From: Flavipsychrobacter sp.
Lineage (GTDB): Bacteria > Bacteroidota > Bacteroidia > Chitinophagales > Chitinophagaceae
Assembly: GCA_016787265.1 (NCBI GenBank)
Contig: JAEUVF010000008.1
Location: forward strand, 248,001 to 312,000
DNA: 64,000 nt
Direction: 5' to 3'
Part shown: piece by piece, positions 34,763 through 43,955 of the stretch
Numbering within the stretch: the stretch's first letter is position 1
Layout of the letters: each line of letters starts with the position of its first letter
Translations under genes and position numbers: made by a program
The notes under the pieces: model-generated
The model's input: only the letters and a program-made list of their open reading frames with translations
Database searches by the model: none
Told to the model about the DNA's origin: nothing

Positions 34763-36640
34763 ATGCAAAATCAACTACTTAAAGAGCTGACTCCCAGGTG
34801 GATCCTGTTCCTTATTGAAACATTTTTCCTGGTGTTTGCTTTCTGGAGTGCAATTTACCTCTCCAACAGGCTAAGTATTTCACTTAGTACACTTTGGGAA
34901 TACAAGTATGCATTTCTGCTGAATGCCGCCATCGGCATCACGGGTATGTGCCTGTTTCATACTTTCTCCGGTATCGTTCGTTTTTCCGGTATCCGGGACA
35001 TTACCAGGGTACTCAGTTTCGCGCTTTTTCAACTGGTTTCCTGGTTAATCATTACAGCGGTTACCGTATCTACCGGCATTTTCGAAAATGTGCGGCTGGA
35101 ACTGCTCCTTATTAACTGTTGCCTGGTTACCTTTCTTTTTACTGCTTTCAGAATATTTGTACGGGAGGTCTTTCAGATTTCCGGCAATTTTCATAAAAAC
35201 AAACAGCACAAACGCCGCATCATGATCTATGGTGCCGGTGATATTGGACTGGCAACCAAAAAAGCGTTGGAAATTGACCAGGATACCAAAATGCAGATCC
35301 TGGGTTTCCTTGATGACAGTTATTCCAAAGTGGGGAAATCCTTGGACGGCGTGAAAATTTATTCTCCGGAACTGGCCTTCCGTAAACTGATGGCCCTTCA
35401 TAAGGTTGACGAAATGATCCTGGCCATCCGCAGCCTGCCTGCTGAACGCAAGGAACGTTTATTCGAATACTGTTCAGCCAGGGGAGTAAAAGTTACCATC
35501 ATTCCACCACTTCAGGAATGGATCAATGGTATCTTCCGCATTAACCAGTTAAAAGAACTGACCATTGAATCCCTGCTGGAACGCGATGAGATCAGCATTG
35601 ATAATCTGAGCGCCAAGCGTACCTATAACGAATCCGTTATGCTGGTTACCGGCGCTGCCGGCTCTATTGGCAGTGAGATCTGCCGCCAGTTATTGAATTA
35701 TCCCATATTACAATTGGTGCTGGTAGACCAGGCAGAATCTGCGCTGCATGATCTCAAGCTCGAACTGGAATACCTGAATAAAAACATTGATATCTGTGTA
35801 GAAGTTGCTTCCGTACGCGACAAACAACGTATTGATTCCATCTTCGACCGCTATCGCCCGAACTTTGTATTCCATGCCGCAGCCTACAAGCACGTGCCTA
35901 TCATGGAATACTTCCCCAGTGAATCGGTGTTGACCAATGTTAAAGGAACCCGGGTGGTAGCCGATGCTGCTGTAAAATATGAGGTGAAGAAATTTATCAT
36001 GGTTTCCACTGATAAAGCAGTGAACCCCACCAATATCATGGGGGCCTGCAAACGGGTGGCGGAAATGTATATTCAGAGTCTTTCTGATCGTTCCAAAAAC
36101 ACCAAATTTATTACCACCCGTTTTGGTAATGTGCTGGGCTCCAATGGTTCTGTAGTTCCATTGTTCAAAAAACAGATCCTTCAGGGTGGCCCGGTTACGG
36201 TTACTCACCCCGATGTTACCCGTTACTTCATGACCATCCCCGAAGCCTGCCGACTGGTGCTCGAAGCCAGTGTAATGGGGCAGGGAGGTGATATCTTCGT
36301 ATTTGATATGGGACAACCTGTCAAAATCATTGACCTGGCCCGTAAAATGATTCGCCTTGCCGGTTATACGCCTGGCAAGGATATGGAAATCAAATTCACT
36401 GGCCTTCGTCCCGGTGAAAAAATGTACGAAGAACTCTTCAAGGAATCCGAGCAATTGCTGGCTACACACCATCCGCTGATCATGAAAGCAAGGAAGATCA
36501 GTCTCGATCAGGCCTGGCTGGAAAAAGAGATCAACGAGCTGGTTGAATCGGCTATCCATCACCGTCAGCAACGTATCCGCCAGCAGATTAAAGCACTGTT
36601 ACCGGAATACCAGGAGCAGGAATTGAGTACTACCCTATAA
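34763..36640 (+). CDS. UDP-GlcNAc 4,6-dehydratase, membrane-bound (PglF/WbpM/CapD family)
   Basis: 625 residues. About four N-terminal membrane helices (15-130), a first nucleotide-binding region (RRIMIYGAGDIGLATKKAL near 148-168) and a catalytic extended-SDR domain from about 290 (VTGAAGSIGSEICRQL). The STDKAVNPTNIMGACKRVAE block near 416-435 has the Met in place of the usual catalytic Tyr, as in PglF/WbpM. It makes UDP-2-acetamido-4-keto-2,4,6-trideoxyhexose, the substrate for the PglE-like aminotransferase upstream. It has its own promoter with a dyad operator. Confidence 0.95.
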   Translation: MQNQLLKELTPRWILFLIETFFLVFAFWSAIYLSNRLSISLSTLWEYKYAFLLNAAIGITGMCLFHTFSGIVRFSGIRDITRVLSFALFQLVSWLIITAVTVSTGIFENVRLELLLINCCLVTFLFTAFRIFVREVFQISGNFHKNKQHKRRIMIYGAGDIGLATKKALEIDQDTKMQILGFLDDSYSKVGKSLDGVKIYSPELAFRKLMALHKVDEMILAIRSLPAERKERLFEYCSARGVKVTIIPPLQEWINGIFRINQLKELTIESLLERDEISIDNLSAKRTYNESVMLVTGAAGSIGSEICRQLLNYPILQLVLVDQAESALHDLKLELEYLNKNIDICVEVASVRDKQRIDSIFDRYRPNFVFHAAAYKHVPIMEYFPSESVLTNVKGTRVVADAAVKYEVKKFIMVSTDKAVNPTNIMGACKRVAEMYIQSLSDRSKNTKFITTRFGNVLGSNGSVVPLFKKQILQGGPVTVTHPDVTRYFMTIPEACRLVLEASVMGQGGDIFVFDMGQPVKIIDLARKMIRLAGYTPGKDMEIKFTGLRPGEKMYEELFKESEQLLATHHPLIMKARKISLDQAWLEKEINELVESAIHHRQQRIRQQIKALLPEYQEQELSTTL

Positions 36641-36690
36641 CAGGGACGAATAGGCTCCCGTGCTGTTTTTGTTACAGGTCACTATAGTTG

Positions 36691-37776
36691 ATGCATCTCA
36701 AACATTATAAAGAATTAGATGGCATAAGGGCTATTGCAGCGCTTATGGTTATGTTTTTTCATTTTTTTATTGATATCCAGTCTGATAATTGGCTTTTACT
36801 TGCCATTCAAAAAATTTCAATCGTTGGACAAACCGGTGTCTCCCTGTTTTTTGTTCTTTCAGGTTTTTTAATCTCCCGTATTTTACTTAACACCAAGAAT
36901 GATGATTCTTATTTCGTAAACTTTTACGTTCGCAGATCACTGCGGATTTTTCCTCTTTACTTCTTTTTTTTAGTACTCTTTTATTTTATTCTTCCCCCGC
37001 TTGAAAATAAAGCAATCCCTCCTTTTAGCCAGCAAGTTTATTTCTGGACCTATCTGCAAAATCTTGCGCTGACATTTAACTGGAATTTTGCTGGTCCAGG
37101 CCATTTTTGGTCCTTGGCAGTTGAAGAACATTTTTATTTGTTCTGGCCATTTGTAATTTACTTTTTGAATCAGCACCAAATAAAAAGAGCGGTATTAATT
37201 ATGATCATATTGGCTTGTATCACCCGGTTTGTACTGCTGCAAAACAATTTGGAAGTTTTTTACTTTACTTTTTCCCGCATGGATGAACTTTCAGTAGGAG
37301 CCTTGTTGGCGATACTGGAACGTGAGGGAAAATTGATTGCAGCCAATGCCTATAAATTATTGATTTCCTTTATCGCTGTTTTCATCCCAACCGTCATAAT
37401 CTGGATTGTAAGTTCCGGTATGGCTATTGATGCAATACAGATTATCAAGTTTGTTTTGCTCTCCTTTGCATTTTTCTCTATTATCGGTTTTGTAATTTCT
37501 GTAAAGGAGAATCACTGGCTGAAAAATGCTTTAAAAAATATCTTCCTGTCGTACACTGGAAAAATCAGCTATGGATTATATGTGTACCATCCTGTTTGTT
37601 TTTATTTTATTCAAACTTATTTCCCTATTGATTCAATACTGGTTTCAATGCTGGTAAGTTTTGCGTTTTCATATCTGGTAGCAGGATTTAGTTATAGATT
37701 TTTTGAATCCAGATTTTTAGTTTTGAAAGATAGATTCAGTCATGGTAAGTCTGGTGCTTTGCAAAAAGTTTTCTAA
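36691..37776 (+). CDS. Acyltransferase family 3 (OafA/YrhL type) membrane protein
   Basis: 361 residues from ATG 36691 (a TTG precedes it). About ten membrane helices. HYKELDGIRAIAALMVMFFHF holds the conserved Arg and the catalytic His of AT3 proteins; FFVLSGFLISRILL and RRSLRIFPLYFFFL are further family blocks, and WSLAVEEHFYLFWP contains the SLxxEE-like motif. No periplasmic SGNH domain is fused. It probably O-acetylates polysaccharide sugars. The gene is separated from the dehydratase by 50 bases and is AT-richer than it. Confidence 0.88.
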   Translation: MHLKHYKELDGIRAIAALMVMFFHFFIDIQSDNWLLLAIQKISIVGQTGVSLFFVLSGFLISRILLNTKNDDSYFVNFYVRRSLRIFPLYFFFLVLFYFILPPLENKAIPPFSQQVYFWTYLQNLALTFNWNFAGPGHFWSLAVEEHFYLFWPFVIYFLNQHQIKRAVLIMIILACITRFVLLQNNLEVFYFTFSRMDELSVGALLAILEREGKLIAANAYKLLISFIAVFIPTVIIWIVSSGMAIDAIQIIKFVLLSFAFFSIIGFVISVKENHWLKNALKNIFLSYTGKISYGLYVYHPVCFYFIQTYFPIDSILVSMLVSFAFSYLVAGFSYRFFESRFLVLKDRFSHGKSGALQKVF

Positions 37777-37802
37777 CTAAGCTTGTTGAAAAAAATTAAT
37801 GT

Positions 37803-38585
37803 ATGGGAAAAGTAAAAGACTATTACAACAATTTTGATAACCGCCTGCTCAAAGATTTTATTTCCAACAACCCGAGGGTTATTGCGGCGTTGGAATTCGT
37901 GAGAGATTACTTTGGTCCAAATCCGCCAAAGTCCATATTGGATATTGGTTGCGGTATTGGCTGGTCTTCCTATGAGTTTAGCCGGTTATATAAGAACAGT
38001 ACCGTGAAGGGGATCGATCTAAGTGATCGGTTGATTACCGTTGCCAAACAACTATTTACTGCTCCAAACCTTAGCTTTTCTGAAAAAGATCTTACAGACA
38101 GCGGGATGATTGCCAATGATCAATACGATGCCGTTGTAATGATAGATGTGTTTGAACATATTCCGGCAGAGAGCAGATCCGGCTTTTACCTGGACCTAAA
38201 AAAAGTACTCAGTAAGGAGTTCAGTATTCTGCTGACCTGCCCAACTAAAAAACACCAGGAATTTCTTCGCTCACACAATCCACAAGGATTACAGCCCGTG
38301 GATGAAGATATTGATGCGGAGGTTCTTCAGCGTTTTGCATCTTCTATTGGAGGTGAACTGGTGTTTTATGCGCATCGTTCTATCTGGCGAACTAATGATT
38401 ACCTGCATGCAGTTATTTCCAACAAGATTCCTTACCAGGAAATTTCTGTATCTCACAATAAAATGACCCTGATGAATCAAAGTGAAAAAAAGGCTTTACT
38501 GGTTGAGAAAGGAATTTCATTGGACGGATTATCGGAATTTTTCAACCAATCCTTTTTTCAACGGGCCTTGAATAAATTGAAATGA
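37803..38585 (+). CDS. SAM-dependent class I methyltransferase
   Basis: 260 residues. Rossmann-type methyltransferase: motif I ILDIGCGIGWSSYEF near 40-54, VKGIDLSD as motif II, and YDAVVMIDVFEHI near 108-120 as motif IV. The C-terminal 90 residues are specific and not recognised. The closest functional theme in such loci is O- or N-methylation of a sugar, but a metabolic role is possible. Its last ~30 bases overlap, on the other strand, the C-terminal end of a decayed gene. Confidence 0.85.
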   Translation: MGKVKDYYNNFDNRLLKDFISNNPRVIAALEFVRDYFGPNPPKSILDIGCGIGWSSYEFSRLYKNSTVKGIDLSDRLITVAKQLFTAPNLSFSEKDLTDSGMIANDQYDAVVMIDVFEHIPAESRSGFYLDLKKVLSKEFSILLTCPTKKHQEFLRSHNPQGLQPVDEDIDAEVLQRFASSIGGELVFYAHRSIWRTNDYLHAVISNKIPYQEISVSHNKMTLMNQSEKKALLVEKGISLDGLSEFFNQSFFQRALNKLK

Positions 38586-38845
38586 CTGGGCAGGTATTCA
38601 TTAAATATTTGCACCCCCCGCTGATTCAAATGATGCGCATTATAAAAGTGCAGCCTATCTGTTAATCGTTCTGTTGGCACCATGCCATAATCCGCTTTCC
38701 GTAAATTTGATTAAGATATTCCTGATTTGTATGCGGGTGCTTCTTCAGGTTGATAAGGAAATATGCCATCGTCGCCAGAATTCCACCAGTGAATAGCGAA
38801 TACCAGGGGCAGGAAGAGCAGGAATTGAACGGAGTTAAAAAGCAT
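38558..38845 (-). pseudogene. Remains of an MBOAT O-acyltransferase / DltD-like gene pair
   Basis: Reading the minus strand gives three recognisable pieces in different frames. At 38845 a start gives MLFNSVQFLLFLPLVFAI, the standard N-terminus of MBOAT (AlgI-like) proteins, ended by a stop at 38711. At 38673-38696 the frame encodes SGLWHGAN, the MBOAT signature. At 38558-38665 comes LTDRLHFYNAHHLNQRG then VQIFNEYL, which resembles the C-terminus of the SGNH/DltD-like partner normally encoded after an MBOAT gene. Well over a thousand bases of the original pair are missing. A functional product is not possible. It shows that a polysaccharide acylation locus once lay here. Confidence 0.75.
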
Positions 38846-38859
38846 GGAGCTTTATTGGA

Positions 38860-39288
38860 TCAATCCGCCAACTTACACAACTGCAGCCAGAACTCCTCAA
38901 TCTTTAAAATGGCTTTTAAAAAGTCCTCCATCTCGATGGGCTTGGTTACATAACTGTTAGCGTAATTTTCGTAGGAGAGATTGATATCCCGGGTATTGGA
39001 TGAAGTAGTGAGCATGATTACAGGGATCTTCTTCAATTGCGTATCCTGCTTGATGATTTTCAACACTTCATGCCCGTTCAGAATGGGTATGTTGATGTCA
39101 AGCAATATCAGATCCGGTTTGTTTTCCTCTGTAAACCGATCTCGTTTATATAGAAAGTCCACTGCTTCCTGGCCATTTCTGACAACGCTGATATTTGTAT
39201 TGATCTTACTTTCTTCAAAAGCATCCATTGTTAGTACAATATCGCCTTCATTGTCTTCAACTAATAATATATGTACGGGCTTCAGCAT
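38860..39288 (-). CDS. CheY-like response regulator (Rcp1 type), single domain
   Basis: 142 residues from the ATG at 39288; the open frame extends further but overlaps the kinase gene. Receiver domain only: E11-D12, phosphoacceptor D64 (LILLDINIP), T94-T95, K116 (YVTKPIEM). The VEDNEGDIVL start and NGHEVLKIIKQD segment match the Rcp1-like group, which pairs with PAS/phytochrome-type kinases. Four bases separate it from the stop of the large kinase, so they form one operon and a likely phosphorelay pair. With no output domain, it must act by protein contact. Confidence 0.92.
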   Translation of the reverse strand: MLKPVHILLVEDNEGDIVLTMDAFEESKINTNISVVRNGQEAVDFLYKRDRFTEENKPDLILLDINIPILNGHEVLKIIKQDTQLKKIPVIMLTTSSNTRDINLSYENYANSYVTKPIEMEDFLKAILKIEEFWLQLCKLAD

Positions 39289-39292
39289 ATTC

Positions 39293-42200
39293 CTACCTGT
39301 TAATTGTAAAATAGAACGTAGATCCTTTACCAGGATCAGACTCCACCCAAACACGGCCTCCCCAGCTTTCTACGTGTTTTTTTACCATGGCCAGTCCAAT
39401 TCCAGTGCCTTCAAATTGATCTCTGTTATGAAGGCGCTGAAAAATAACAAATATTTTGTCAAAATGCTGTTTCGAAATGCCTATACCGTTATCCTTTACT
39501 CCAATCACCCACTCTGTTTCCTTTTCTACCGCGAAAAGTTGAATTTCCGGGGGACAATCCGGCCGGGAATATTTAACCGCATTATCGAGCAGTGAATGAA
39601 GGGTTTGTACCAACGGAACCTTATATACCTTTACTTCCGGTAGGGGACCTGCCTTTAGCGTTGCCTGTTTTTCAGTAAATAGCTGGTTGCGCAGGTAGAG
39701 ATAGTCCTTAATGATTTCATCCAGGCTCACTTTTTCCAATTCTCCTGTTACCCGGCCGGCCCTGGAATAATCGAGCAGGTCCAATATGATCTTTTTCATC
39801 CGCTTCGATCCATCTATAGCAAAATGGATGTATTGATGCGCCTTGTTATCCAGCTGTGCACCATACTTGCGTTTTAACTGTTCCATAAAGCTGGAAACCA
39901 TACGCAGGGGCTCCTGTAAATCGTGTGATGCAATGAACGCGAACTGTTCCAGTTCTTCATTGGCCTGTTCCAGTTCGCGAAGCTTCACTTTTAAATCATT
40001 GTTCAATACCTTCAGTTCCTCCTCTATCTTTTTACGATAGCTGATGTCCTGCAATGCCCCTACAGCGCGGATGGCCTCTCCTTTTGAATCCCGGATGATG
40101 ATGGCCCGGTCTACCACCTGGGCAATACTTCCATCGGCTTTCAGATACTGATATTCTTTCTCCCAAACCTGCTGTGCAGGATTCTCTACCACTTCAATAA
40201 AGGAGCTGATGATTTGCTCCCGTTGCCCTTCTGGAATATGTTTGCTCCAGCTTTCGAGGGTGGGACTTAGCCTTTCAACGTCATATCCGAATATGGTCTG
40301 AAAGCCACTACCCCAGTACAGTGTGTTCTCGGGTATATTCCAGTCCCAGATAGCTTCATTGGTTGCTTCACTTACTTTTTCAAAGCGTTCATTTGCCTCT
40401 CTGATTCGAATATCCGTTTCCTTTCTTAAAGTGATATCCTTGAAATAAACAGACAAACCTGCTTCCGATGGATAGGCAGTTACTTCAAACCATTTTCCCA
40501 GTGTTGCATAATATTCTTCAAAACTTACGGTATCACCCGTTGCTTTGGCCTGGTGATAGAGCCGGTAAAAATCAGAATCAATTGCATCCGCATATTCCGT
40601 CCATAAATGTTTGCCTACGATGTCTGCTTTCTTCCTGAAAAGCACTTCCTCTGCCATTTTGTTCCAGTAGGTTACCATCCAGTTATTGTCTACCGCAAAG
40701 AAAGCATCCCCAATGCTTTCGAGGATGGTGGTGCGCTCTGCATATGCTTTTTGCAAGCGGATATCTGCTTCTTTACGTATGCTGATATCACGAAAGAAAA
40801 CCGATACCCCTTCTTCACTCGGATAAGCATTCACTTCCAGCCAGATGCCATAATAATCCTCAAAATTTACTGCCTGCCGGGTTTCCAATACCTGCTGGTA
40901 ATAGGTGTAGGAGGGAAGGTTTACTGCCTCCGGGAATAGTTCCCAAAGATTTTTTCCCAATATCTCATCACGTTTGACATTCAGTAACTCTTCCGCTCTC
41001 CGGTTCCAGTAGGTGACTGTATAATTGCGGTCCATGGTAAAGAAAGCATCCCCGATACTGTCCAGAATTTGCTGTATTCTTATCTGCAGACTCTTTCTTT
41101 CATGTATGTCCTGGTAACTTCCAATGATGCGCGCACATTTTCCTTCAACAAATTCTCCTTTGCCAATACAGCGTACCCATCTCTGATTTCCTTTGGCGGT
41201 TCGAATCAGGAGCTCCTCATCAAAGGCTTGCTGCTCCTGGATAAGACGGTTCACCACCAGCTGTATTCTTTCACGGCTTTCGCCTTCATAAAATTCAAAT
41301 CCACCAGACAAGGAGGGATTGTAGTTTTCTTCCACTTCGAGAATTTCCTTCACCATGGGCGACCAGTACATGGAGTCATCCTGCTGATGTAAGAGGTTCA
41401 GTTCCCAGCTGCCCACCCTTGCCATTTGAGAGGTTTCCTCGTATAAACGGGTGGCTTTTTTCTCATCGGTGATATCAAATATCAGCGAGTTGAACAATAC
41501 CGTACCATCCGGATAAAAATAGGGTGTGCCATAGCCTTCATGCCATCTTTCCTGGCCATCCGGCAATATATTTCTCCAGCTTGCATGCCATTTGGAATGA
41601 TTGGCTATGGAACTTTCAATGGTCTTCAACATCATTTCAAGGTCTCCGCCCTTCCGGATCTGATCCCAAACCAGCGCGTTGTCTTTCATACAGAGCTCCG
41701 GCGCCAGCGCCCAGATCTCATAACTGGTTTTGTTTACGGAACGCAGTTCATCAGTTCCGTCGGGGTAGCGCAGGTATTGAAAACTTACGCCTGGCAGATC
41801 ATCCCGTAAAGATTCCAGCGTCAGTTCTATTGACTTTCGGTCATGGATATCCTGGAAACTTCCGAAGATGCGCGTACAGTTTCCATCATACCACTCAGCT
41901 CTTCCAATTGCTCTGACCCACAATTCAGTTCCCTGGGTGGAAATGATGATGGCCTCAAAATCAAGGGGCTCACCCGTTTCTATGGTATGATTCACTTTTG
42001 TGGCAACAAGGTCTCTGAAATCTTCCCTGTAAAACCGGAGGCCTTCCGCAAGACTAGGAGTGAATGTTAAGGGGTCTGTACCATGCATTTTATGTACTAT
42101 GTCAGACCAGAACATCGTTTGTTGCGCCAGGTCAAATTCCCATCCTCCAATACGGGCCAGCGAATTGGCATCCTCCACCAACTCCTGCAATTTTTTCTCC

Positions 42201-43765
42201 CGGGTGATATCCTTGGAACTGGCAAAAATGACCTTGTCTTCTTTAGAGGTATTGCAGTTCCAGCTTAACCAGCGGACTTTACCGGATTTGGTTATAAGCC
42301 GATTTTCAAATTTGATCAGATTCCCTCCGGTTATCAATTTTTCTGCATTTGCAAGCGAAGTTTCCCTGTCTGCCGGATGGATGAATTTGTCAAAAGACTG
42401 ACCGATTAATTCGGCTTCCTCATATTCCAGCAAAGCTGCTCCTGCTTTATTGATTTTCAGAAACCGGCCCTTGAAATCTGCCGTACAAATAAGGTCAGGT
42501 AGGGAATCAAACAGATGCTGGTATTCCAGTTCCATTCGCTTGCGATGAATCTTCGCGCCAATGAAGTTTTCCAGCCTGGTTAATGTGTCTGCCAGTTTTT
42601 TGCTTTCCTCCCTCAGCTTACTGGTGCCGGTTATCAAAACACCCACCCGCTGATTGTTGAACAGTAGGGGAATGCCCACCAGGCAACGGATGCCCGTTCG
42701 GATGGCAGCTTCTTTCCGGGGGAAGGGCAGCTCATCTTCCAGCACATCCACCAGCAATTTTTCTTTGGTGGACCAGATTCTGCCGGGTAATCCCTCATCC
42801 AGGCTGATACGGTTAACATGAGCCGTTTCCCGATAAAACAATTCGCCTGCCGCGTTCACGCTACAGGACACGTGCAATTGTAACTGATCTCTATGGATGT
42901 CGGGCAGCCATACTTCACTGAAACAACAGTCGTGATGGCTCGCAATCTCTTTGCACATTTCTTCCAGCATACCGCTTAACTCTGCTGCATGGTTGAAAAT
43001 AGTACTGATCTTCAGGGTGAGCGCGTTTTCCTGTTCCCTGCTGGTATGATGGGTGACATCCCGCTCAATGGCAATCCAATGGGTAAACCAGCCGGTATTG
43101 TCTGCAACCGGACTAATAGTAAAATTCACCCAGAATTCCTCGCCGTTTTTTTTGTAATTGAGCAGCGTTGTTTCAAAGGTTGACCAGTCTTTAATGGCCT
43201 GCGCCAGTCTGGCTAACTCTTCTTTATCTGTTCGGGGGCCCTGAAGCAGGGAAGGGGATCGGCCTATCACTTCCGCTGCTGTATAACCCGTCATCCGCGT
43301 GAAGGCGTCGTTTACATACACAATTTTTAATCCGACTCCCGGAGTAGGTTCTGCTTCTGTTACGATGACCGAATCATGTGAATTGGTAACTACACTTTCA
43401 AGCAACTTCAGGCGTTGTTCCTCCAGTTTATTGGAAACTTCCACAGCTGTTATGCAGTGCAGGTTTTTATTGGCGGCGGAAAACGGACTGGCATATAATT
43501 TTACTGTCAGCAATTCCCCTGTTTTTACAGGATGGGTATATTGCCCCAAAAAGGAATGTGGATTTCCTGTAAGCAACACCTGTTGCTCCAGGTCAGCCAG
43601 AAGGTTGAAAAAAAGCAGGTCCTGGCATTCCTCTTTCGTGTATCCATACCTGTTGATAGCAGCCTGGTTCAGTTCTACTATTTCATTTTTTGCTGCATCA
43701 AATATCCAGCCGGGAAGAGGATGATGCTGAAACAATTCGTTGAAATCGTATGATTGTACCTTCAT
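39293..43765 (-). CDS. Multi-PAS hybrid sensor histidine kinase (about nine PAS, one GAF)
   Basis: 1490 residues from the ATG at 43765 (the frame opens 19 codons earlier, but MKVQSYDFNELF begins the first PAS). In order: PAS 1 (~8-120), PAS 2 (~125-245; GRSPSLLQGPRTD resembles a LOV domain but lacks the flavin-binding Cys), GAF (~255-415), then seven PAS/PAC units, HisKA with H1281 in ASHDLQEPLR, and HATPase_c (VKDNGIGI, GTGIGLAMVKKHVESWGG). No transmembrane helix, so it is cytoplasmic. The repeated DITDEKK/DISIRKE linkers mark each PAC end. Signals are unknown. The adjacent Rcp1-like protein is the likely partner. Confidence 0.93.
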   Translation of the reverse strand: MKVQSYDFNELFQHHPLPGWIFDAAKNEIVELNQAAINRYGYTKEECQDLLFFNLLADLEQQVLLTGNPHSFLGQYTHPVKTGELLTVKLYASPFSAANKNLHCITAVEVSNKLEEQRLKLLESVVTNSHDSVIVTEAEPTPGVGLKIVYVNDAFTRMTGYTAAEVIGRSPSLLQGPRTDKEELARLAQAIKDWSTFETTLLNYKKNGEEFWVNFTISPVADNTGWFTHWIAIERDVTHHTSREQENALTLKISTIFNHAAELSGMLEEMCKEIASHHDCCFSEVWLPDIHRDQLQLHVSCSVNAAGELFYRETAHVNRISLDEGLPGRIWSTKEKLLVDVLEDELPFPRKEAAIRTGIRCLVGIPLLFNNQRVGVLITGTSKLREESKKLADTLTRLENFIGAKIHRKRMELEYQHLFDSLPDLICTADFKGRFLKINKAGAALLEYEEAELIGQSFDKFIHPADRETSLANAEKLITGGNLIKFENRLITKSGKVRWLSWNCNTSKEDKVIFASSKDITREKKLQELVEDANSLARIGGWEFDLAQQTMFWSDIVHKMHGTDPLTFTPSLAEGLRFYREDFRDLVATKVNHTIETGEPLDFEAIIISTQGTELWVRAIGRAEWYDGNCTRIFGSFQDIHDRKSIELTLESLRDDLPGVSFQYLRYPDGTDELRSVNKTSYEIWALAPELCMKDNALVWDQIRKGGDLEMMLKTIESSIANHSKWHASWRNILPDGQERWHEGYGTPYFYPDGTVLFNSLIFDITDEKKATRLYEETSQMARVGSWELNLLHQQDDSMYWSPMVKEILEVEENYNPSLSGGFEFYEGESRERIQLVVNRLIQEQQAFDEELLIRTAKGNQRWVRCIGKGEFVEGKCARIIGSYQDIHERKSLQIRIQQILDSIGDAFFTMDRNYTVTYWNRRAEELLNVKRDEILGKNLWELFPEAVNLPSYTYYQQVLETRQAVNFEDYYGIWLEVNAYPSEEGVSVFFRDISIRKEADIRLQKAYAERTTILESIGDAFFAVDNNWMVTYWNKMAEEVLFRKKADIVGKHLWTEYADAIDSDFYRLYHQAKATGDTVSFEEYYATLGKWFEVTAYPSEAGLSVYFKDITLRKETDIRIREANERFEKVSEATNEAIWDWNIPENTLYWGSGFQTIFGYDVERLSPTLESWSKHIPEGQREQIISSFIEVVENPAQQVWEKEYQYLKADGSIAQVVDRAIIIRDSKGEAIRAVGALQDISYRKKIEEELKVLNNDLKVKLRELEQANEELEQFAFIASHDLQEPLRMVSSFMEQLKRKYGAQLDNKAHQYIHFAIDGSKRMKKIILDLLDYSRAGRVTGELEKVSLDEIIKDYLYLRNQLFTEKQATLKAGPLPEVKVYKVPLVQTLHSLLDNAVKYSRPDCPPEIQLFAVEKETEWVIGVKDNGIGISKQHFDKIFVIFQRLHNRDQFEGTGIGLAMVKKHVESWGGRVWVESDPGKGSTFYFTINR

Positions 43766-43955
43766 AGTATAAGAGCAAATGATTAAATAACCATTCGACC
43801 AAATATAGGTATAGGGAGGCAATACTAAAGGCGTAATAACGTATATTTAATTAGAAGTACATTCTTCTACTTTCTGTCTAAAGATTCTACTTAGGTTAGT
43901 GATAGATTTTTTGAATCAGTGTTTAATGCAAGTTCAAACCCCTGCGTTCCATCTT

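Noticed and set aside
35708..36571. Long minus-strand open frame (287 codons) opposite the PglF-like gene
   Set aside because: It is a shadow of a strongly supported dehydratase coding sequence; its translation shows no motif and it has no promoter.
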